A stretch of DNA of 64,000 nt from CADCVT01 sp036389485 (GTDB lineage: Bacteria; Actinomycetota; Thermoleophilia; Solirubrobacterales; Solirubrobacteraceae), in NCBI GenBank assembly GCA_036389485.1, contig DASVPR010000039.1:1-64000 (forward strand), in the 5' to 3' direction. Position numbers and translations under genes: made by a program. The first letter of the stretch is position 1. Each line of letters starts with the position of its first letter. Positions 29,483 through 37,966 of the stretch are shown piece by piece. The notes beneath the pieces were generated by a model, which saw only the letters and a list, made by a program, of their open reading frames with translations, did no database searches and was not told the origin of the DNA.

Positions 29483-31358
29483 GTCCGCCACGATCAGCGC
29501 CGCGCAGCGGCCCACGTACGACGCGCTCGACACCTTCGAGCTGACCGCACCGGTCTACGACGTCCTCACGATCCACCACGACTACGAGGGCTGGACTCGG
29601 ATGATCGAGTCGCTCGCCCGCCGCCACGGCCTGCCGGAGCGCGGAAGCATGCTCGACGTCGGTTGCGGGACTGGGAAGAGCTTCCTACCCTGGCTCGCCC
29701 GGGGCTGGTCGGTCGTCGCCTGCGACCGGTCCCCGGCGATGCTCGCGCGAGCCCGGGAGAAGGCGCCGGCCGAGGTCGAGCTCCTCGTCGCCGACGCCCG
29801 CGAGCTGCAACCGCTGGGCTCATTCGACCTGGTGCTCGTGCTCGACGACGTCGTCAACTACGTGGCGGCCGGCGATCACGAGGCGATGTTCACCTCGCTT
29901 GCCGCCAACCTGGCGCCGGCGGGGCTGCTCGTGTTCGACCTGAACACCCTGCGGACCTTCCGGACGTTCTTCGCCGAGCCCGACGTGCGGGAGAGCGACG
30001 GCTGCATCGCGATCTGGCGCGGCGAGGCGAACCCGGGGCTCCAGCCCGGCGAGCACGCCGACGCCACCCTCGATGCGTTCGTCCGCGACGAGGCTGGTGC
30101 GTGGCGGCGGACGCGGGCGCGCCACCGGGAGTACCACCATCCGCTCGAGACGATCGAGCGGTCGCTCGCGGCGGCCGGCCTCGAGATCGCCGCCGCGTAC
30201 GGCCAGGACTACGAGTGCAACGTCGAGGACACGATCGACGAGGAGCGCCACACGAAGGGCCTCGTGATCGCGCGCCACGCCCCGCCGCCGCGCTACGCGC
30301 TCCACGAGACCGTCGAGGCGTTCCCGAGCGCCGCGGGGCCGATCTACTTCCTCCGCGGCGGCACGCACGCGGACCACGAGGTGCCCGAGCCCACCGACGG
30401 CATGCGTGCGGTGCTCGAGCTGCTCCACGAGCCACGCACGCTCGACGAGCTCGCCGGCGCCGCGCCGGACGAGCCGGTGGACGACCTGGTGGCCGACCTG
30501 CGCAGTCTCGGCCTCGTCGACGAGGTCTCGGTCGTGACCGGCGGCCTCCCGGCCGAGGCGCTGCAGCGCTACGACCGCCAGCTGCCTTACTTCGCGAGTG
30601 CCCTGGGGAACGGGGCGGCAGCGATCGAGGCGCAGCGGCGGCTCCTGGACGCGTCCGTCTGCATCGTCGGGTGCGGCGGCCTCGGCTCCTGGACGGCCGC
30701 GGCGCTCGCATGCTGCGGCCTGGAGCGCCTGGTCCTCGTCGACGACGACACCGTCGCCCTGAGCAACCTCAACCGCCAGCTGCTCTTCCGGCACGAGGAC
30801 GTCGGCCGGCCGAAGGTCGTCGCGGCGGCCGAGGCGTTGCAGGCGTTCGATCCCGAGCTGGAGGTGCAGCCACTCGCCCGCCGCGTCGCGAGCGCCGACG
30901 ACGCCCGCGCCGCCGCCGCCGAGTGCGACGTGATCGTGGCGACCGCCGACAGCCCGCCCTACGCGATCTCGCGCTGGATCAACAGCGCCGCCCACGCTCT
31001 CGGGATCCCCCACATCTCCGCCGCGCAGTTCCCGCCGTGCGTCCGGGTCGGACCGCTCTTCGTGCCCGGCCTGACCGGGTGCGAGCAGTGCCAGGACATC
31101 GCCGCCCGGCGCGACTTCCCGGACTACGCCGACCTCGTGCGCTACCGCGAGCGCGACGGCCGCCGCGCAGCGACGCTGGGCCCGCTCTCGGCGCTCGTGG
31201 GATCGATCCTCGCCACCGACGTCATGCACCTGCTGACCGGCGTGGCGGTCCCCGCGACGCAGGGCCATGCGGTCGTGATCGACGCCCGCGACCTCTCGGT
31301 CACCCGGGAGGCCGTGCCGATCGAGCGGGAGTGCCCGGTCTGCGGCGCCGGGGCCTGA
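29481..31358 (+). CDS. Methyltransferase / PqqD-like / ThiF(MccB)-like fusion enzyme
   Basis: A 625-residue three-part protein. Residues 1-265 are a class I methyltransferase (motif I LDVGCGTGKSF at 58, DLNTLRTFRTFF) homologous to the one at 20863. Residues 271-350 (LLHEPRTLDELAGA... LVADLRSLGLVDE) resemble the PqqD-like RiPP recognition element, as in the peptide clamp of MccB. Residues 364-625 are a ThiF/E1-type adenylating domain: YDRQ at 364, GCGGLGS at 397, DDDTVALSNLNRQ at 421-433, Lys445, Asp490, and zinc Cys pairs 534/537 and 618/621. MccB adenylates the C-terminal Asn of microcin C; the two nearby peptides end in Asn. The start shares CATG with the divergent sigma gene. The chemistry of the methyltransferase half is unknown. 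Confidence 0.85.
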   Translation: MSATISAAQRPTYDALDTFELTAPVYDVLTIHHDYEGWTRMIESLARRHGLPERGSMLDVGCGTGKSFLPWLARGWSVVACDRSPAMLARAREKAPAEVELLVADARELQPLGSFDLVLVLDDVVNYVAAGDHEAMFTSLAANLAPAGLLVFDLNTLRTFRTFFAEPDVRESDGCIAIWRGEANPGLQPGEHADATLDAFVRDEAGAWRRTRARHREYHHPLETIERSLAAAGLEIAAAYGQDYECNVEDTIDEERHTKGLVIARHAPPPRYALHETVEAFPSAAGPIYFLRGGTHADHEVPEPTDGMRAVLELLHEPRTLDELAGAAPDEPVDDLVADLRSLGLVDEVSVVTGGLPAEALQRYDRQLPYFASALGNGAAAIEAQRRLLDASVCIVGCGGLGSWTAAALACCGLERLVLVDDDTVALSNLNRQLLFRHEDVGRPKVVAAAEALQAFDPELEVQPLARRVASADDARAAAAECDVIVATADSPPYAISRWINSAAHALGIPHISAAQFPPCVRVGPLFVPGLTGCEQCQDIAARRDFPDYADLVRYRERDGRRAATLGPLSALVGSILATDVMHLLTGVAVPATQGHAVVIDARDLSVTREAVPIERECPVCGAGA

Positions 31359-31377
31359 CAGCGACCACCGCGGTGAG

Positions 31378-32610
31378 CTAGGGGCGCGGGTCATCGGTGG
31401 CCGGCAGGTCCCGCACGTCTCGCACGGCCAGCGCGGCGACGGCGCTCAGGGCGATGATGCTCCCCGCGGCGATCAGCGCGGAGCGCATGCCCAGGAGGTC
31501 GGCGAGCGGCCCCGCCGCGGCCAACCCGAGCGGGATCGCCGCGAAGGACCCCAGCGCATCGAACGAGCTGACGCGGGCCAGCGCGTGCGGCGGGATGTGC
31601 TGTTGCAGGGCGACGGTCCACTGAACCTCGAAGACCTCGACGGAGACCCCGGCGGCCAGCACGCCCGCCGCGAGGACGGGGAGCGGCGCCGGGCCGATGA
31701 GCAGGGCGGCGGGGATCGCGGAGAACAGGACGGAGAGCTCGGCGAGGACGAGAGGCCGGCTCGGACGGAGCCGGAAGCTGATCGCCGCGCCGATCAGCAG
31801 GCCCGCGCTGAAGCACGCCATGACGAGCCCCCACGCGGACGCACCGCCGAGGAACCGGTCGGCCTGGACGGGGCCGAGCACGAGCAGGGCACCGAGGGAG
31901 CAGGCGTTGACGGCGCTGAACTGGAGCACGACGACCCAGACCCACCGCCGCCGCGCGAACTCCGTCCATCCCGCTCGGAGCTCCGCCAGCAGCGTCCGTC
32001 CGCGCTCGGCTTCCCCGGCGGCGCCCACGGCGATCAGCGCGCAGCAGCCGGCGCTGACGGCGAACGTCGCGGCATCCACGGCCAGCGCGCCCCCGACGCT
32101 CACCGCCGCGAGCACGCCGCCCAGGCCGGCGCCCGCGACGGAGGCCCCGTGCACCGCCCCGCGCAGGAGCGCGTTCGCCGGCCGCAGCTCGCCCGGGGGA
32201 ACCGTCTGGGGGACGAGCGCGGTCGACGCCGGATAGAAGAACGCGGAGGCGGCGCCTCCCACGACCTGGAGCGCGACGAGCGCCGGGATCGTCAGGGTGT
32301 CGGTCAGGAGCAGCACCGCAGCGGTGCCCTGCGCGGCGGCCGCAGCGAGATCGGCCAGGACCATGACCCGCTGCCGCGGCATCCGGTCGGCGAACACCCC
32401 TCCGACGAGCAGGAGCGCCAGCTGCGGAACCCAGAAGGCCGCCAGCACGACACCGACCTCGCTGACGGCGCCGCCCGTCTCGAGGACGGCGAACGGGATG
32501 GCGACGCCGGCCGCCGCGGTCCCCAGCATCGACGCGGTGCGCGCCGCGAGCAGGAGACGGAGGTTGCGGTGGGCCAGCACGCCGCGGCGCGCGGCAATCT
32601 CAGTGAACAC
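31378..32610 (-). CDS. MFS exporter (12-helix, EntS/MccC-type)
   Basis: The 410-residue protein has 12 hydrophobic segments and the MFS_3 pattern: LLLAARTASMLGTAAAGVAIPFAVLE in helix 1, the loop GGVFADRMPRQRVMVLADL and STALVPQTVPPGELRPANALL. I start at GTG 32610, since the first 9 codons of the longer frame run through an operator palindrome. It converges with the methyltransferase-ThiF gene, with only 19 bases between the stops. MccC, the exporter of microcin C, is also an MFS protein, so export of the modified peptide is a reasonable guess. Confidence 0.82.
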   Translation of the reverse strand: MFTEIAARRGVLAHRNLRLLLAARTASMLGTAAAGVAIPFAVLETGGAVSEVGVVLAAFWVPQLALLLVGGVFADRMPRQRVMVLADLAAAAAQGTAAVLLLTDTLTIPALVALQVVGGAASAFFYPASTALVPQTVPPGELRPANALLRGAVHGASVAGAGLGGVLAAVSVGGALAVDAATFAVSAGCCALIAVGAAGEAERGRTLLAELRAGWTEFARRRWVWVVVLQFSAVNACSLGALLVLGPVQADRFLGGASAWGLVMACFSAGLLIGAAISFRLRPSRPLVLAELSVLFSAIPAALLIGPAPLPVLAAGVLAAGVSVEVFEVQWTVALQQHIPPHALARVSSFDALGSFAAIPLGLAAAGPLADLLGMRSALIAAGSIIALSAVAALAVRDVRDLPATDDPRP

Positions 32611-32612
32611 GC

Positions 32613-32649
32613 GGTATCGACCATATCGCGATACCACTCATAGTGTGTA
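32613..32649. promoter_or_regulatory. Double operator between MFS and pepT genes (site C)
   Basis: GGTATCG (32613-32619) and CGATACC (32629-32635) form an inverted repeat directly upstream of the MFS start. The exact XRE-type palindrome TACCACTCATAGTGTGTA follows at 32632-32649, overlapping it. Both the exporter and the divergent peptidase could be controlled here. Confidence 0.55.
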
Positions 32650-32714
32650 TCGTCGGATCGCCGGCAGGAGGGTGCTCTTCAAGCACGCGCGCGGCATGGC
32701 AGGATCCGCCGGCC

Positions 32715-33971
32715 GTGAGCTCGCCCTACACCTCATCGCTGGCCGAAGAGCTGGCGCCCGGCGTCGTCGAGCGGCTCGTCCGGTACGCGCGCGTCGACAC
32801 GCAGTCGGTGCGCGACCGCGACCGGTCGCCGAGCTCGCCCGGCCAGCTCGACCTGCTGCGGATGCTCGAGGCCGAGCTGCGGGAGGCGGGGCTGCAGGAC
32901 GTCGAGCTCGACGAGAACGGCTACCTGTTCGCGACGCTCCCCGGAACCGCGGCCGACGCGCCGGTCATCGGGCTGCTCGCTCACGTGGACGTCAGCCCCG
33001 ACGCGCCGGCGCAGGGCGTCGAGCCGATCGTGCACCGCGACTACGCGGGCGGCGTCATCGCGCTGCCGCGCAACGGGACCGTCCTCGACCCGCAGCGGAT
33101 GCCCGAGCTCGAAGGGAAGGGCGGTCACGACATCGTCACGTCGAGCGGCGACACGCTGCTGGGCGCCGACGACAAGGCCGGCGTCGCGGAGGTGATGAGC
33201 GCCGTGGCGCACCTCGCCGCGCACCCCGAGATCCCGCGCGCGACGATCAGGGTCGGCTTCCTCCCCGACGAGGAGATCGGCGAGGGCGCGACGCTGTTCG
33301 ACATCGACCGCTTCGGCGCGCGCTGCGCGTACACGTTCGACGGCTCGGAGGTCGGCGAGCTGCAGGACGAGACGTTCACCGGCTCCGAGGTCACGGTCAC
33401 CGTCCGGGGCGTCGACGTGCATCCCGGGTTCGCGAAGGGGAAGCTGGTCAACGCCGCCCGCCTCGCGGCCCGGATCGTCGCGGAGCTGCCGCCCGACCTC
33501 GCGCCCGAGACCACCGACGGCCGGCAGGGCTTCGTCCACCCCTACGAGATCGCCGCCGACGCGACGAACGCGACCGTCCGCGCGATCGTGCGCGACTTCG
33601 AGGAGGAGCTGCTGCAGCGGCACGTCGACCTCGTGCGGGAGATCGCCGATCGGGTCGCGGCGACCGAGCCGCGGGCCGAGATCGAGGTGAGCGTCCGCCC
33701 GCAGTACCCGAACATGCGCGACCACATCGCGCCGTTCCCGGAGGTCGTCGAGAAGGCCGAGCAGGCGATCCGCGAGGAGGGCATCGACGTCGTCCGGACG
33801 CCGATCCGCGGCGGCACCGACGGCTCGCAGCTCAGCGCGCGCGGGCTGCCGACGCCGAACATCTTCACCGGCGGCCACGAGTACCACTCGGTGCGCGAGT
33901 GGGCGTCCGTGCAGGACATGGCGTCCGCGGCCGCCGTGGCGGTCCGGCTCGCGAGCGCCTGGGCCCGCTGA
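32715..33971 (+). CDS. pepT: Peptidase T (tripeptide aminopeptidase)
   Basis: This M20-family di-zinc aminopeptidase removes N-terminal residues from tripeptides in the cytosol. The 418-residue protein has LLAHVDVSPD, LLGADDKAGVAEVM, FLPDEEIGEGA, TFDGSEVGELQDETF and GGTDGSQLSARGLPTPNIFTGGHEYHS, matching the metal-ligand set. I start at GTG 32715 (MSSPYTSSLAEEL); the longer frame begins in the operator. It ends on the base before the XRE gene on the other strand. It may be ordinary housekeeping, or may process the nearby peptides. Confidence 0.9.
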   Translation: MSSPYTSSLAEELAPGVVERLVRYARVDTQSVRDRDRSPSSPGQLDLLRMLEAELREAGLQDVELDENGYLFATLPGTAADAPVIGLLAHVDVSPDAPAQGVEPIVHRDYAGGVIALPRNGTVLDPQRMPELEGKGGHDIVTSSGDTLLGADDKAGVAEVMSAVAHLAAHPEIPRATIRVGFLPDEEIGEGATLFDIDRFGARCAYTFDGSEVGELQDETFTGSEVTVTVRGVDVHPGFAKGKLVNAARLAARIVAELPPDLAPETTDGRQGFVHPYEIAADATNATVRAIVRDFEEELLQRHVDLVREIADRVAATEPRAEIEVSVRPQYPNMRDHIAPFPEVVEKAEQAIREEGIDVVRTPIRGGTDGSQLSARGLPTPNIFTGGHEYHSVREWASVQDMASAAAVAVRLASAWAR

Positions 33972-34241
33972 TCAGCCGGCGTTGCGGGTGCCGCGCTGCT
34001 CGAGGTAGTGCTGCGCGAGCGCGACGAGCTCGGCCGCCGGCACCTGAAGCCCGCCCGAGACCTTGACGATCGTCTCGAACGTCGGGTTCGCGTCGCCGCG
34101 CTCGACCTTCCCGAAGTACGCGCGGCTCACCCCGGACCGCATCCCCAGCTCCTCCTGGGACAGGCCGCGCTCGACCCGAAGCTCCCGGATCGCGCGACCA
34201 AACGCCACTGCTGAAGCGGTCTTGGACGGCACCCCAGGCAC
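33972..34241 (-). CDS. XRE-family transcriptional regulator
   Basis: An 89-residue single-HTH protein starting at GTG: FGRAIRELRVERGLSQEELG followed by MRSGVSRAYFGKVERGDANPTFE and a C-terminal helix VPAAELVALAQHYLEQRG. It is the intact relative of the frameshifted gene at 21994-22232. A diverged copy of the CTCATAG palindrome lies 25 bases upstream (site D), supporting autoregulation. Confidence 0.87.
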   Translation of the reverse strand: MPGVPSKTASAVAFGRAIRELRVERGLSQEELGMRSGVSRAYFGKVERGDANPTFETIVKVSGGLQVPAAELVALAQHYLEQRGTRNAG

Positions 34242-34265
34242 GCTGCCGCGCTGGCACCTATAGGT

Positions 34266-34284
34266 CCACGCTCTATGAGTAGCA
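34266..34284 (-). promoter_or_regulatory. Diverged XRE operator, site D
   Basis: On the minus strand TGCTACTCATAGAGCGTGG resembles sites A-C (ACTCATAG-x-G-x-GT) and is followed by CCTATAGG, a further small palindrome, before the XRE start. Confidence 0.4.
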
Positions 34285-34336
34285 ATGTGAACGCCGAGCG
34301 GCGGCTGACGACCGCCGCCTCTGGTTGGATTGCCGC

Positions 34337-34651
34337 GTGGACGAGGTGTGGGCGGACGACATCCTGCTCGCGTTCGACGGCCGGGTCGTCGAGGTGTTCG
34401 GCTTCCCCGGCGCGGAGAGCATCCGCTTCCACGTCCTGAACCTCGACATGGAGGTCGACGGCCCGGACCGCAAGGGCCGGTACACGCTCAAGCTCGCGCC
34501 GGCGTCGCGCGGCGGCGGCTGCCACGTCGAGGTGCCGGAGCCGGACTGGCCGGAGGTCAGCGGCTTCGTGGATCGCGTGCTGGCGGCGATGCCCGCCCCG
34601 GCCGGGCAGGAGCCGCTCTACTCCGACGAGGCGGCGGGCGCCAGCGAGTAG
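34337..34651 (+). CDS. Hypothetical protein
   Basis: The 104-residue product begins at GTG (MDEVWADDILLAFDGRVVEVFGFPG) and contains an alternating beta pattern (RFHVLNLDMEVDGPDRKGRYTLKLAP, GGGCHVEVPEPDW). A TTG four codons earlier is an alternative start. It is soluble and acidic, with no family recognised. Its 3' end overlaps the cyclase gene on the opposite strand by 34 bases. Confidence 0.65.
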   Translation: MDEVWADDILLAFDGRVVEVFGFPGAESIRFHVLNLDMEVDGPDRKGRYTLKLAPASRGGGCHVEVPEPDWPEVSGFVDRVLAAMPAPAGQEPLYSDEAAGASE

Positions 34652-35400
34652 ACCTGCAGCTCGCGCGGCGCGCCCTTCGCGCGGAACCACCGGCGCTTCT
34701 TGACGTCGTAGCCGCTGCAGTCGGTCTGCTCGATCACCGCGTCGGAGACGAGCAGCTCGCCGCCCTTCGCGGCGTCCATGATGCGGGCGGCGATGTTGAC
34801 GTCCGCGCCCAGGTAGTCGCCGCCCAGCCGGCGCGGGTGGCCGACGTGCACGCCGGTCCGCAGCGACGGCCGGTGGCCGCAGACCTCGACGTCCGTGAGG
34901 CGCTCCTGCATCGCCAGCGCCGCCGCCACCGCGTCGCCGCAGGTGCCGAACACGGCCATGTGCCCGTCGCCGAGCCGCTTGACGATGCGGCCGTCGTGCT
35001 CGCGGATCGCGGGCTCGACCACGCCGCTCACCGCGCGCAGCAGCTCGAGCGCCGCCTCGTCCCCCACGTCGAGGACCCACGACGAGAACCCGACGAGGTC
35101 GGTGAACAGGATCGCCGCGCCCTCGTGGCCGTGCCCGCGGCCCGCCTTCTCGGACACCGCCTGCCAGAGCTGCAGCGCGGTCAGGCCGACCTCCCGTACC
35201 GCGCTCTGCCGCGTGTCCCGCAGCTCGGTCAGGTGGCGCGCGACGATCTCCGCCGGGCGCCCGCCGGCGGTCGACAGCTCGTCGCCGAAGCGCTCGTCGC
35301 CGGGCAGGGCCTCGCGGGCGGCGTTGACGGCGCGCATCAGCGCCGGGCTCGCGTCCGCGCGCCGCAGCGCGGCCAGGAACTTCTCGGTCCGCGGGTTCAC
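34618..35400 (-). CDS. Class III adenylate/guanylate cyclase-domain protein
   Basis: A 260-residue protein with an N-terminal helical segment (1-90) and a class III cyclase domain (about 95-250): ILFTDLVGFSSWV with the metal Asp, KRLGDGHMAVF with the second Asp, RTGVHVGHPRRLGGDYLGADVNIAARIM. The two metal-binding Asp are present. The residues setting ATP or GTP specificity cannot be read with confidence. It is cytosolic, with no membrane segments; sensing may come from the N-terminal part. Confidence 0.85.
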   Translation of the reverse strand: MNPRTEKFLAALRRADASPALMRAVNAAREALPGDERFGDELSTAGGRPAEIVARHLTELRDTRQSAVREVGLTALQLWQAVSEKAGRGHGHEGAAILFTDLVGFSSWVLDVGDEAALELLRAVSGVVEPAIREHDGRIVKRLGDGHMAVFGTCGDAVAAALAMQERLTDVEVCGHRPSLRTGVHVGHPRRLGGDYLGADVNIAARIMDAAKGGELLVSDAVIEQTDCSGYDVKKRRWFRAKGAPRELQVYSLAPAASSE

Positions 35401-35479
35401 GCGGTGCGCATCGTACGGCGAGGAGCGATCGGCCCGCGGATCCGCTGCGGCGGTCCGCGATCCCGCGTACGATCCCGCC

Positions 35480-36277
35480 GTGACCCACCTCGCCCCGCGC
35501 GCGGCGCTCCTGGCGCTCGCGCTCTCCCTCCTCGCGGCCGCTCCCGCCGCCGCGCAGTCCGATCCGATCGAGGCCGTCTGGTCGTTCAGCGGCGGCGAGA
35601 TCGCCGTCGAGCGTCAGGGCGACGGCTTCGTCGGCACCGTCGTGCGCCCGACCCAGCTCTCGAGCTGCGTGCACCAGAACGGCGAGCAGATCTGGACCGC
35701 GATCCGGGCCCAGCCCGACGGGCAGTACTTCGGCCGCCACCAGTACTTCCGCACGTCGGACTGCTCGTTCATCGAGCGCGGCATGATCGCGCTGCGACCG
35801 ATGCAGAACGCGCAGGGCCAAACGTTCCTGCGGGTGTGCTTCGACGACCCCGAGGCCGAGCCCGACCTGCAGCCGAAGATCGCGCCGGACGGCACCAACA
35901 CCGACACCGACGACGGCTGCCGCGACTCCGAGCTCGTCTCGCCGCTGCCGAAGACGCCGCCGAAGATCACCGACATCGTGTCCGGGCTGCCGCCGCAGAA
36001 GAAGGGCTGCTCGAGCCGCCGGCGCTTCCCGATCCGGCTCAAGGAGCCGCCGGGCGACGCGCTCGCGAGCGCGAAGATCACGCTCGGGCGCAAGAAGCTG
36101 CCGGTCACGCGGAGCGGCGGGCGGCTGCGGTCGGTCGTCGACCTGCGCGGGCTGCCGCGCGGGCGCTACACGCTGAAGATCGTGGCCAAGACGGTCCGCA
36201 AGCGGACGATCACCGGCTCGCGGCGCTACCGCACGTGCGGGAAGGTGCGGCGGATCGGCAAGGTCGGGCCGATCTGA
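35480..36277 (+). CDS. Secreted protein of unknown function
   Basis: The 265-residue product starts at GTG with a clear signal peptide (LAPRAALLALALSLLAAAPAAAQ, cleavage near residue 26). The mature protein has a beta-rich domain with six Cys (QLSSCVHQNGEQIWTAIR, SDCSFIERGMIALR, LRVCFDDPEAEP) and a basic C-terminal domain (SSRRRFPIRL... RKLPVTRSGGRLRSVVDLRGLPRGRYTLKI) like cell-surface repeat modules of this lineage. No function is assigned. Confidence 0.75.
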   Translation: MTHLAPRAALLALALSLLAAAPAAAQSDPIEAVWSFSGGEIAVERQGDGFVGTVVRPTQLSSCVHQNGEQIWTAIRAQPDGQYFGRHQYFRTSDCSFIERGMIALRPMQNAQGQTFLRVCFDDPEAEPDLQPKIAPDGTNTDTDDGCRDSELVSPLPKTPPKITDIVSGLPPQKKGCSSRRRFPIRLKEPPGDALASAKITLGRKKLPVTRSGGRLRSVVDLRGLPRGRYTLKIVAKTVRKRTITGSRRYRTCGKVRRIGKVGPI

Positions 36278-36990
36278 TCGCGCGCCGGCCGCTCGTCAAG
36301 GAGGTCGCCCGCCGGTGGCCCGAGCGCGCCGGCGAGGCCGAGGAGCTGATCGCCGCGGGGGCCGTCCAGGTGGACGGCCTCCCGGCGACGAACCCGCGCT
36401 CGCTCGTCGACGCGTCGGCTTCGGTGCGCCTCGCCCCGGACCGCACGCTTCGGGGCCGCCCGAAGCTCGAGGCCGCGCTCGCGCACTTCGGGGTCGCGGC
36501 CGCGGGCGCGGTGGCGCTCGACGCGGGCGCTGCGGCGGGCGGGTTCGTCCAGGCGCTGCTCGCCGCCGGCGCCGCGCGGGTGTACGCGGTCGAGGCCGGC
36601 TACGGGCAGCTCCTCGGCTCCCTGGCGCAGGACCCGCGGGTCGTGAGCCTCGAGCGCACGAACGTGGGCTCGCTCTCGCGCGAGCTGGTGCCCGAGCCGC
36701 TGGACCTCGTGTCGCTCGACGTCGGCTACCTGCCGCTCGCGACGGCGGTCCCCCAGCTGGGCGTGCTCGCGTTCGCGCCGGGCGCTGAGCTGCTCGGGCT
36801 CGTCAAGCCGAAGGACGAGCTCGGGCTGGGGTCGCTGCCGGAGGACGCGGACGCTGCCATCGAGGCCGCGATCGCGCACGCGTCCGAGGGGATCTCGGGC
36901 GCGGGCTGGGAGGTCGTGGGGACGATGCGCTCGCCGGTGACCGGCTCACGCGGGGCGGTCGAGGCGTTCGTCCACGCGCGCCGTCCGTAG
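36235..36990 (+). CDS. Second TlyA/FtsJ-like rRNA methyltransferase
   Basis: The protein has an S4-like N-terminus (LVKEVARRWPERAGEAEELIAAGAVQVDG) and an FtsJ-type SAM domain with ALDAGAAAGGFVQALLAAGA, DLVSLDVGYLPL and LGLVKPKDEL, paralogous to tlyA at 4923. The consensus GASTGG is changed to GAAAGG. There is no ATG at the expected start: choices are GTG 36235 (used here, overlapping the previous gene), or CTG 36274, whose CTGA overlaps the previous stop. Its 3' end overlaps a hydrolase gene on the other strand by 45 bases. Confidence 0.75.
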   Translation: MREGAADRQGRADLIARRPLVKEVARRWPERAGEAEELIAAGAVQVDGLPATNPRSLVDASASVRLAPDRTLRGRPKLEAALAHFGVAAAGAVALDAGAAAGGFVQALLAAGAARVYAVEAGYGQLLGSLAQDPRVVSLERTNVGSLSRELVPEPLDLVSLDVGYLPLATAVPQLGVLAFAPGAELLGLVKPKDELGLGSLPEDADAAIEAAIAHASEGISGAGWEVVGTMRSPVTGSRGAVEAFVHARRP

Positions 36991-37935
36991 CCCGGGCGCG
37001 ACCTCGGCGAGCGCGCGGCTGAGGCCGCGGTGGAACCGGCGCGGGGTCGTGGCCGGCGCCAGGTGGTCGGACTGGATCTCGATGATCGGCGCGTTCAGGC
37101 GCTCGGCGAGCGCGCGCTGCATGGTCGGCGGGACCAGGAGGTCCATCGTGCAGACGACGACCGCCGCGGGGACCGTGACGTCGCCGATCCACGAGCGGCT
37201 GTCGAACCGGCCGATGTCCCGGCCGGCTTCGGCGATGTCCTCGGGCGCCCCGCGGCGCAGCTCCCCGACGACCCAGGCCGTGGTCGCGGGGTCGCCCTGC
37301 GAGAACTGCCCGACGACGCGCTCCCACATCCACTTCGGGGCGAGCCGCAGCCCGAGCTGGAAGAAGCTCATCGAGTACCAGACCGCCTGCATGATCGGGC
37401 TCGACCGGAACTCCGAGCTCGTCGCGCAGAGCACGACCCCGCGGAGGAGCTCGGGGTGGCGCAGCGCGAGGATCTGCGCGATCGCGCCGCCCATCGAGTA
37501 GCCGACCGCGACGACCGGCCCCGTGTCGAGATGGCGGATCAGCGCAGCGGCGTCCTCGGCGCACTCGTCGAGGCGGAACGGCGTCATCGGCCGCGTGCCC
37601 CGCCCGTGGCCGCGGGCGTCGAGCGCGATGACCCGCCAGCCGTCGACCTGCAGCCAGCGCCAGGTGCGGAACCAGTGCGGGTCCGACGGGACGAGCCAGC
37701 CGTGCAGCAGCAGGATCGTCCCCTTCGCGCGCTTGCGGTTCGGCGGCGGGCCGGTGTCGCGCCAGAACAGGTCCCCGTGGCCGGGCACCTCCTGGACGTG
37801 GGCGGCCGGCAGCGGCGGTCGGGGCTCGTCGAGGAACGTCCCTCCGCCTTTCAGGAAGGGCAGCAGGACCCGCGGTTCCTGGGCGAGGCGGTTCAGCGCC
37901 TCGCCGTAGCCGCGCAGCGTGCGGAGCGTCTCCAC
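36946..37935 (-). CDS. Alpha/beta hydrolase
   Basis: A 329-residue hydrolase with an N-terminal extension (about 1-70) and the fold from TILLLHGWLV onward: ALDARGHGRG, nucleophile elbow GYSMGGA near residue 145, acid CTMDLLVPP and base SDHLAPA. A catalytic Ser-Asp-His triad is present. It has no signal peptide. The substrate is unknown; the sequence resembles broad esterase and lipase-like family members. Confidence 0.85.
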   Translation of the reverse strand: METLRTLRGYGEALNRLAQEPRVLLPFLKGGGTFLDEPRPPLPAAHVQEVPGHGDLFWRDTGPPPNRKRAKGTILLLHGWLVPSDPHWFRTWRWLQVDGWRVIALDARGHGRGTRPMTPFRLDECAEDAAALIRHLDTGPVVAVGYSMGGAIAQILALRHPELLRGVVLCATSSEFRSSPIMQAVWYSMSFFQLGLRLAPKWMWERVVGQFSQGDPATTAWVVGELRRGAPEDIAEAGRDIGRFDSRSWIGDVTVPAAVVVCTMDLLVPPTMQRALAERLNAPIIEIQSDHLAPATTPRRFHRGLSRALAEVAPGLRTARVDERLDRPA

Positions 37936-37966
37936 GGCGCGCGACTTTACAGACGGGTACGGCGGC

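Noticed and set aside
29481..31358. The ThiF domain as ordinary thiamine or molybdopterin biosynthesis
   Set aside because: It is fused to a methyltransferase and PqqD-like segment, no ThiS/MoaD-like gene is nearby, and Asn-ending peptides are adjacent, so a peptide-modifying role fits better.
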